Positions 61,301 through 64,000 of a DNA stretch of 64,000 bases are shown here, one piece after another; the stretch's first letter is position 1, and each line of letters begins with the position of its first letter. The stretch covers positions 59,502,393 to 59,566,392 of the forward strand of contig CM068581.1 in assembly GCA_035048485.1 (NCBI GenBank), read 5' to 3'. The translations under genes and the position numbers were made by a program. The stretch comes from Pteria penguin (lineage: Eukaryota; Mollusca; Bivalvia; Pterioida; Pteriidae). A model generated the notes under the pieces. That model saw only the letters and a list, made by a program, of their open reading frames with translations, did no database searches and was not told the DNA's origin.

Positions 61301-61560
61301 GAGTATCTTTCAGGACCTTCAGGTCCTTTGATCTTTTCTTTTCACTGAATTGAGTCTTGGTCTTTTAAATCATTTGAAACTGTTAGATAAGTCAAATATT
61401 TTTTGTTTGAACTATTTCTCATAAAGCATTTTATCATTTTTCAGATGCTACACTTCAATGTTCCGTATGTATGGATGATTTTGAATTAGACACGGAAGTG
61501 AAAAAGTTACCTTGTGATCATCATTTCCATAAAGACTGTATTGTACCCTGGTTGGAAATG
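37230..61560 (+). CDS. RNF115: E3 ubiquitin-protein ligase, RNF115/RNF126 family (8 exons, 3' end beyond window)
   Basis: Joined exons 37230-37313, 43656-43705, 48400-48460, 49189-49424, 50408-50458, 53049-53124, 54351-54444 and 61445-61560 encode 256 aa in one frame, with GT-AG introns and matching phases. Residues 14-45 form the N-terminal CxxC...CxxC zinc finger (C16, C19, C32, C35) that in this family binds ubiquitin. Residues 57-143 are Ser/Arg-rich linker with an acidic patch. NPGDYAWG and GSGPPPAEK (about 169-202) are hallmarks of the family. [17 protein letters not shown] opens the RING-H2 domain with C223, C226, C241, H243, H246 and C249 before CIVPWLE. The last two RING cysteines must lie in the next exon, right of the window. 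Wording such as [18 protein letters not shown] and AELWG is closer to human RNF115 than RNF126, though an invertebrate gene may be ancestral to both. Role: RING-type transfer of ubiquitin in the cytosol (family knowledge). Introns are large and full of mobile elements. Confidence 0.92.
39960..40335 (-). pseudogene. Decayed LINE ORF2 C-terminal fragment inside the 3359-bp element
   Basis: On the minus strand from about 40330 the frame reads [32 protein letters not shown]-stop, [18 protein letters not shown] and later [13 protein letters not shown], ending at a stop near 39961. The [11 protein letters not shown]...CxCG...HFFLEC pattern is the zinc-knuckle-like C-terminus of non-LTR retrotransposon ORF2. 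Two internal stops show decay. The reverse-transcriptase core is absent. Confidence 0.8.
40345..40525 (+). repeat. Repeat fragment ending in a GACGGGCG hairpin
   Basis: It runs from CCAAGGGCCATAAATCTGTC to a terminal hairpin, ACGTCCCGTC-TAAT-GACGGGCGT (40498-40520), followed by ATAAAAA. I recognise this style of repeat tail in invertebrate genomes but cannot name it. Confidence 0.45.
41151..41990. mobile_element. 840-bp DNA element with ~90-bp inverted ends
   Basis: CAGTCGGGCACATCCCTCTA at the left is mirrored by the right end, whose complement reads AAGTTGGGCACATTCCTGTA. Inner blocks (CAGGGAAT, GCATTTAAAAA, TCTCTCTAAAG) also mirror. It interrupts element R between TAAGAAC and GAAGAAG; copy 1 has the uninterrupted GAAGAACAAAGCC. 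The target duplication (AAGAA) is short and imperfect. No ORF. Confidence 0.82.
42385..42608. mobile_element. MITE containing a perfect 94-bp tandem duplication
   Basis: GCAATAGCCCTTCCGAGAGT with TAACTAC at the left mirrors GTAGCTAACC, TCCCGTAAGGGTTATTGTGC at the right. The 94-bp segment beginning CCCTTCCGAGAGTTAAC occurs twice in tandem (42394-42487, 42488-42581), identical except at its last base. Confidence 0.82.
42788..42846. repeat. Imperfect palindrome with ACGTCAT cores
   Basis: GCACTTTTTTGTTG...ACGTCATA faces TATGACGT...CAACAATCACAAAGTGC-like sequence, forming an imperfect stem of about 25 bp. The TGACGTCA core equals a CREB-type site, but the inverted-repeat context argues for a small foldback element. 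Confidence 0.5.
43656..43705 (+). CDS. RNF115: RNF115-like exon 2
   Basis: 50 nt after the acceptor TTTGTATTTCAG. Encodes [16 protein letters not shown] plus two bases and supplies the second CxxC of the zinc finger. Donor GTAAGC, phase 2. Confidence 0.9.
43802..44676. mobile_element. 875-bp DNA element with ~28-bp inverted ends
   Basis: GTACCATATTTACTTGAATA and TAATACACAC at the left match the complement of the right end, GTACTGTATTTACTCAAATA and TAATACGCAC. The palindromic GTAC at both edges may be target or terminus. CGTATTATA is repeated subterminally on each side. No transposase frame. It lies in intron 2 between exon 2 and the long dispersed repeat. Confidence 0.78.
44681..47216 (+). 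repeat. Long dispersed repeat with terminal palindromes, copy 2
   Basis: It starts TAGCTCACCTGAGCCAAAGG and ends GGCCCACTTGGGCCTCTTGTT, as in copy 1 at 16738. It is longer (2.5 against 1.8 kb) because it carries an extra internal unit. TTTGACAAACTTCTTCTTCA and AATGATCTAGAGG landmarks recur about every 480-520 bp. G-runs follow AAGACTTCCAAGAAAA in each unit. Located in intron 2. Confidence 0.85.
47217..47480. other. Intron 2 sequence without recognised elements
   Basis: Short unique-looking interval between the long repeat and the 40-bp minisatellite. Confidence 0.5.
47481..47680. repeat. 40-bp minisatellite, five near-identical units
   Basis: TGTCATGTTAGTGTTCTCTC plus CTGGCATATTACAGATAAGT occurs five times head to tail (47481, 47521, 47561, 47601, 47641). 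All are identical except the first two bases of the first unit. There are no spacers, so it is not a CRISPR array. Located in intron 2. Confidence 0.97.
48400..48460 (+). CDS. RNF115: RNF115-like exon 3
   Basis: 61 nt after the acceptor GTCTTACAG. Completes Glu45 and encodes [20 protein letters not shown]. Donor GTAAGA, phase 0. It joins smoothly to LWGRAF in exon 4, giving the family AELWG motif. Confidence 0.9.
49189..49424 (+). CDS. RNF115: RNF115-like exon 4
   Basis: 236 nt after the acceptor TTTATTTAAG. Encodes [13 protein letters not shown], a Thr/Asp/Ser-rich acidic stretch (SDSDDEESD) and an Arg-rich part ending PRVPPPYLH. Phase 2. The donor GTAAAA is weaker than the others; GG|GTAAAA is the only choice that keeps the frame. 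Confidence 0.88.
50408..50458 (+). CDS. RNF115: RNF115-like exon 5
   Basis: 51 nt after the acceptor TTTATTTCAG. Encodes [16 protein letters not shown] with split codons at both ends. It corresponds to the short hydrophobic IIQQLVNG-like helix of vertebrate relatives. Donor GTAAGT, phase 2. Confidence 0.85.
50790..51260. repeat. Degenerate ~140-bp tandem repeat in intron 5
   Basis: TCCCCATG..ATGA.GAT, TCC.TATCGATTTT, GGTCAAAAGGTCAA and GTGTACTGGACATTGA recur three to four times with loss of units. It is an intronic repeat of the GGTCAAAGGTCA-rich type. Confidence 0.65.
51596..51825 (+). mobile_element. 230-bp MITE, TA-flanked, intron 5
   Basis: CAGTCCGGGTGGAACTTAAT at the left mirrors GAAACTCGGACTG-type sequence at the right (GTTTCACTCGGACTG). 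TA stands on each side (51594-51595, 51826-51827). The TA duplication and CAGTCC ends fit a Tc1/mariner-type origin. The interior is rich in CCACTGTG / CACAGTGG units. Nearly identical to the element at 53935 in the opposite orientation. Confidence 0.9.
51840..52600. other. Intron 5 sequence without recognised elements
   Basis: T-rich intronic DNA. Open frames of 60-87 codons here show no domain. Confidence 0.45.
52610..52960. repeat. Degenerate ~150-bp tandem repeat in intron 5
   Basis: GGTAGGGTTTTGATATTTCA, TTTTCCTTGTGGTG, GACCTTGTGATCTTGA and CATTTGACCTACATTTTG recur two to three times. Related in wording to the 56662-57666 array. Confidence 0.65.
53049..53124 (+). CDS. RNF115: RNF115-like exon 6
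   Basis: 76 nt after the acceptor TTTTATTGTAG. Encodes [15 protein letters not shown] and [10 protein letters not shown], the most conserved stretch before the RING. Donor GTAAGG, phase 0. Skipping it would shift the frame. It lies between two inverted 230-bp MITEs. Confidence 0.9.
53151..53225 (+). mobile_element. tRNA-like SINE head in intron 6
   Basis: TGACCAAGTGGTTAGTGGG (A box), CTTGTAATC (anticodon-loop-like) and GTGTTTGAATCC (B box) are spaced as in a tRNA. The acceptor ends do not pair (GCCAGAT against GGACCAC). It is followed by GTTAAAGATGC-type sequence, so a SINE relic is more likely than a tRNA gene. Confidence 0.5.
53935..54164 (-). mobile_element. 230-bp MITE, TA-flanked, intron 6 (inverted partner)
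   Basis: Reverse-oriented copy of the 51596 element, same length and about 98% identical by eye. TA at 53933-53934 and 54165-54166. Both copies therefore inserted recently or are kept similar. Confidence 0.9.
54351..54444 (+). CDS. RNF115: RNF115-like exon 7
   Basis: 94 nt after the acceptor ACAATTCATTCAG. Encodes [20 protein letters not shown] and [11 protein letters not shown] plus one base. Donor GTAAGT, phase 1. Confidence 0.9.
54445..56072. other. Intron 7, first part
   Basis: AT-rich intronic sequence. From about 55605 to 55800 a fragment ends with GGGGCATTAGTGTTTCACAA, which looks like the tail of a dispersed repeat; not classified further. Confidence 0.45.
56083..56224 (-). mobile_element. 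5'-truncated SINE (family 2), reverse strand
   Basis: Tail and body match the family 2 copies at 16125 and 35173, but the element stops inside the tRNA head, so the A box is missing. ATATTGAATT flanks it (56073-56082, 56225-56234). Truncation with intact target duplication is the usual mark of LINE-driven insertion. Confidence 0.88.
56245..56600. repeat. ~145-bp degenerate tandem repeat
   Basis: GATACATCA.GA.AATATCTAGGTCAAG, ATGTCCCTTTGGACT and TCTCTGCAATGAAT recur two to three times. Adjoins the next array. Confidence 0.65.
56662..57666. repeat. Element with ~140-bp tandem units rich in TGACCTTG
   Basis: It opens TTATTATACCCCTCACAAAC with a GGGGGGGTATATAGGAATC segment and closes CGGGGGGTATTTGTCCCG. 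Between lie about six units containing AACCTTAGCTATAACTTTTG, AACCAAAAGAGACTGGGT, TATTCCTTGTGGCAAGACCT and TGACCTTGTGACCTTGGCC. A dispersed non-coding repeat in intron 7. Confidence 0.85.
57680..57740. repeat. 61-bp inverted repeat
   Basis: ACATGTGTTACATTTTAGTT and AACTATAATGTAACACATGT are near-perfect complements around a 17-nt AT loop. Probably a foldback element. Confidence 0.8.
57741..58411. other. Intron 7 sequence with CA-rich stretches
   Basis: No gene. Imperfect ACACAT-rich sequence at about 58155-58215. Confidence 0.5.
58412..58520. mobile_element. 109-bp near-perfect palindrome (foldback element)
   Basis: GTTATTAGGTTTGTTACTGA with CCTTACA..GAAATATG..GTTGATAAAGC is mirrored by GCTTTATCAAC..CATATTTC..TGTAAG and TCAGTAACAAACCTAGTAAC, leaving a loop of four bases. 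About 52 bp per arm with a few mismatches. Confidence 0.85.
58597..58630. repeat. (ACAT)n microsatellite
   Basis: About six ACAT units within a longer ACATATAC-type low-complexity zone (58540-58640). Confidence 0.9.
58640..60080. other. Intron 7 sequence, mostly unassigned
   Basis: A fragment at 59690-59745 (TGTCCATAAATTTTCACATT and GGACTTCTCCTCC) resembles the start of the long dispersed repeat. Nothing else is recognised. Confidence 0.45.
60081..60109. repeat. Perfect 13-bp stem hairpin
   Basis: TAAGATACTCCTT-ATC-AAGGAGTATCTTA. A short perfect palindrome with a 3-nt loop, in intron 7. Confidence 0.85.
60614..60756. mobile_element. 143-bp MITE with 9-bp target duplication
   Basis: TAGTCCGAGATTCTCTGCC at the left and its complement GGCAGAGAATCTCGGACTA at the right start arms of about 45 bp that continue through TTCTCCCA..TTTTGATAT and ACAAACC. 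TTTTCATTG stands directly on both sides (60605-60613, 60757-60765). Confidence 0.88.
60985..61146. mobile_element. MITE relic of the AGTGGC-ended family
   Basis: CAGTGGCAGATCCAGG at the left and AACCCACCACTG at the right are partial inverted ends. GGGGGG and CCCCCCCCTCCCCCC runs mirror each other inside. No clear target duplication. Confidence 0.55.
61445..61560 (+). CDS. RNF115: RNF115-like exon 8, first part of the RING-H2 domain
   Basis: 116 nt after the acceptor CATTTTTCAG. Encodes [16 protein letters not shown] and [16 protein letters not shown]. It carries six of the eight zinc ligands. The donor GTAAGTG is strong, phase 0. The final CxxC exon is not in 61561-64000. Confidence 0.92.
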
Positions 61561-61604
61561 GTAAGTGATTTATTATATGACATTTTAGTAGATGTTGAAA
61601 CTTT

Positions 61605-61900
61605 TTAGCTCATCGACTCAGGTGAGCTATTGTAATGGTACATTGTCCATCTTCCATCTATCATCTGTTGTTTGTAAACTTTCACATTTTAGGCTTCTCC
61701 TTCTAAATAGCTTGACAGATTTTGATCAAACTGGGCATATTTGTAGTACTAGTGGACCTTATTTAGTTTGTGTTTTTCATTCAGACATGTCAACAGGTGG
61801 TGTTGCCATATTCAAATGTATGCCCAAGATGGTGCACTCCTTTGAAAATCTTCAGAAGGGATGGATGGATTTTAAAACTCATGGCAATAATGTTCTAGAA
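61605..61900 (+). repeat. 5' fragment of the long dispersed repeat in intron 8
   Basis: TTAGCTCATCGACTCAGGTG, GTAAACTTTCACATTTTAGG, GCTTGACAGATTTTGATCAA and CAACAGGTGGTGTTGCC match the first part of the elements at 16738 and 44681, with more divergence. It begins about 45 bp after the exon 8 donor. Confidence 0.7.
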
Positions 61901-62276
61901 GGATATAAGATTCGTGTTTGTTATTTTTTTGTGCAAATCAGAATGAAAATATTGAATGGTTTTTAATGGCTTTTTGGAATTTTTGTCTATTTTCAAGTGA
62001 TTCCTTTAAGTTTCATTTTGTAGATCTATTGCATGTAATGTACTGACAGGTATCAAAGGTAATTAATGCAAGTCCAATTGCAAATCGCCAGTCTTAACTA
62101 AAATAATTGTGAGAAAATCATGTCTGCGTTTGGATTTATTTTAAGAAATGCAGAAATTATTGTGTAAGAAATTTATAGATCTTGCTTTATTTAATCATGG
62201 ATTTGCAATGTTGTTTTTGAAAAGGAATTTTTTTTTTCATTTTTCTAAACTTTTGCTCAATTGCTCACATTTTGAA

Positions 62277-63933
62277 GTCACTCTCACATCTTTTTTCTAA
62301 CTTATCCTTTATATGACAGTCACTCTCACATCTCTTCTCTAACTCATCCTTTATATCACAGTCACTCTCCATCTTTTCTCTAACTCATCCTTTATATCAC
62401 AGTCACTCTCACATCTTTTCTCTAACTCATCCTTTATATCACAATCACTCTCCATCTTTTCTCTAACTCATCCTTTATATCACAGTCACTCTCACATCTT
62501 TTCTCTATCTCATCCTTTATATCACAATCACTCTCCATCTTTTCTCTAACTCATCCTTTATATCACAGTCACTCTCACATCTTTTCTCTAACTCATCCTT
62601 TATATCACAGTCACTCTCACATCTCTTCTCTAACTCATCCTTTATAACACAGTCACTCTCACATCTCTTCTCTAACTCATCCTTTATATCACAGTCACTC
62701 TCACATCTCTTCTCTAACTCATCCTTTATATCACAGTCACTCTCACATCTTTTCTCTATCTCATCCTTTATATCACAGTCACTCTCACATCTTTTTTCTA
62801 ACTCATCCTTTATATCACAGTCACTCTCACATCTTTTCTCTAACTCATCCTTTATATCACAGTCGCTCTCACATCTTTTCTCTAACTCATCCTTTATATC
62901 ACAGTCACTCTCACATCTTTTCTCTAACTCATCCTTTATATCACAGTCACTCTCACATCTCTTCTCTAACTCATCCTTTATATCACAGTCACTCTCACAT
63001 CTCTTCTCTAACTCATCCTTTATATCACAGTCACTCTCACATCTTTTCTCTATCTCATCCTTTATATCACAGTCACTCTCCATGTTTTCTCTAACTCATC
63101 CTTTATATCACAGTCACTCTCACATCTTTTCTATAACTCATCCTTTATAACACAGTCACTCTCACATCTCTTCTCTAACTCATCCTTTATATCACAGTCA
63201 CTCTCACATCTTTTCTCTAACTCATCCTTTATATCACAGTCGCTTTCACATCTTTTCTCTAACTCATCCTTTATATCACAGTCACTCTCACATCTTTTCT
63301 CTAACTCATCCTTTATATCACATTATATCACAATCACTCTCCATCTTTTCTCTAACTCATCCTTTATATCACAGTCACTCTCACATCTTTTCTCTAACTC
63401 ATCCTTTATATCACAGTCACTCTCCATCTTTTCTCTAACTCATCCTTTATATCACAGTCACTCTCACATCTTTTCTCTAACTCATCCTTTATATCACAGT
63501 CACTCTCACATCTTTTCTCTAACTCATCCTTTATATCACAGTCACTCTCACATCTTTTCTCTAACTCATCCTTTATATCACAGTCGCTCTCACATCTTTT
63601 TTTTTCTAACTCATCCTTTATATCACAGTCACTCTCACATCTTTTCTCTAACTCATCCTTTATATCACAGTCACTCTCACATCTTTTCTCTATCTCATCC
63701 TTTATATCACAGTCACTCTCACATCTTTTCTCTAACTCATCCTTTATATCACAGTCACTCTCCATCTTTTCTCTAACTCATCCTTTATATCACAGTCACT
63801 CTCACATCTTTTCTCTAACTCATCCTTTATATCACAGTCACTCTCACATCTTTTCTCTAACTCATCCTTTATATCACAGTCACTCTCACATCTTTTCTCT
63901 AACTCATCCTTTATATCACAGTCACTCTCCATC
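62277..63933. repeat. 42-bp minisatellite, about 40 copies, in intron 8
   Basis: Unit: TCACATCTTTTCTCTAACTC plus ATCCTTTATATCACAGTCACTC. Some units are 41 bp (CTCTCCATC replacing CTCTCACATC-type sequence) and one is longer. A small ATATCACATTATATCACA duplication sits at 63316. Because 42 is a multiple of 3, the minus strand shows long open runs of the 14-residue repeat ESDCDIKDELEKRC. The 41-bp variants break the frame repeatedly. Confidence 0.97.
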
Positions 63934-64000
63934 TCTTATTGTTTTATAAATGTTTAACACAGAGAAAACATTCTTTAATCCAATTCAAGTGTATGTGTAC

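Noticed and set aside
62517..63932. Minus-strand repetitive protein of ESDCDIKDELEKRC units
   Set aside because: The frame is broken by 41-bp units, there is no non-repeat start or end, and it sits inside an intron. Kept as a finding only.

Overview
The window is AT-rich, intron-bearing eukaryotic DNA that looks like a bivalve mollusc genome. It holds tRNA-derived SINEs sharing a common body and 3' tail, a long dispersed repeat that opens with a CTCACCTGAGCC-type palindrome and closes with a GGCCCACTTGGGCC palindrome (a style I associate with bivalve genomes), many short inverted-repeat elements, and two genes of metazoan type. The species cannot be named from this sequence. The bivalve call rests on repeat style and gene architecture, so it is inference.

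Layout. 1-12101: a tandem array of a non-coding unit of about 1.66 kb, six complete copies and one partial. Four copies carry the same SINE insertion (units of about 1.94-1.96 kb) and two keep the empty site. 12102-16361: SINEs (one inserted into another), a 43-bp foldback with an 8-bp target duplication, and a TATG microsatellite. 16738-18538: first copy of the long dispersed repeat. 19501-21760: a 54-bp satellite with an internal inverted duplication. 24706-26745: an intronless-looking gene for a secreted chitin deacetylase-like protein. 28221-35860: MITEs, microsatellites, SINEs and decayed reverse-transcriptase fragments.

37230 to beyond 61560, plus strand: eight coding exons of an E3 ubiquitin ligase of the RNF115/RNF126 family, joined by GT-AG introns in consistent phase. 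The exon with the last two RING cysteines lies past the right edge. Intron 1 (6.3 kb) holds a three-level nest of transposable elements, including a 3359-bp element with long terminal inverted repeats and a 9-bp target duplication. Exon 6 lies between two nearly identical 230-bp MITEs in opposite orientation. Intron 8 holds about 40 copies of a 42-bp minisatellite.

The two genes do not form a functional unit. One acts outside the cell on chitin (inferred from family), the other in cytosolic ubiquitination. Most of the remaining sequence is repetitive and non-coding. No rRNA, intact tRNA, CRISPR or prokaryotic feature was seen. The best candidates for something new are the SINE presence/absence pattern in the 1.66-kb array, the nested 9-bp-TSD element, the MITE pair flanking exon 6, and the satellite that seems to share sequence with a small inserted unit elsewhere in the window.
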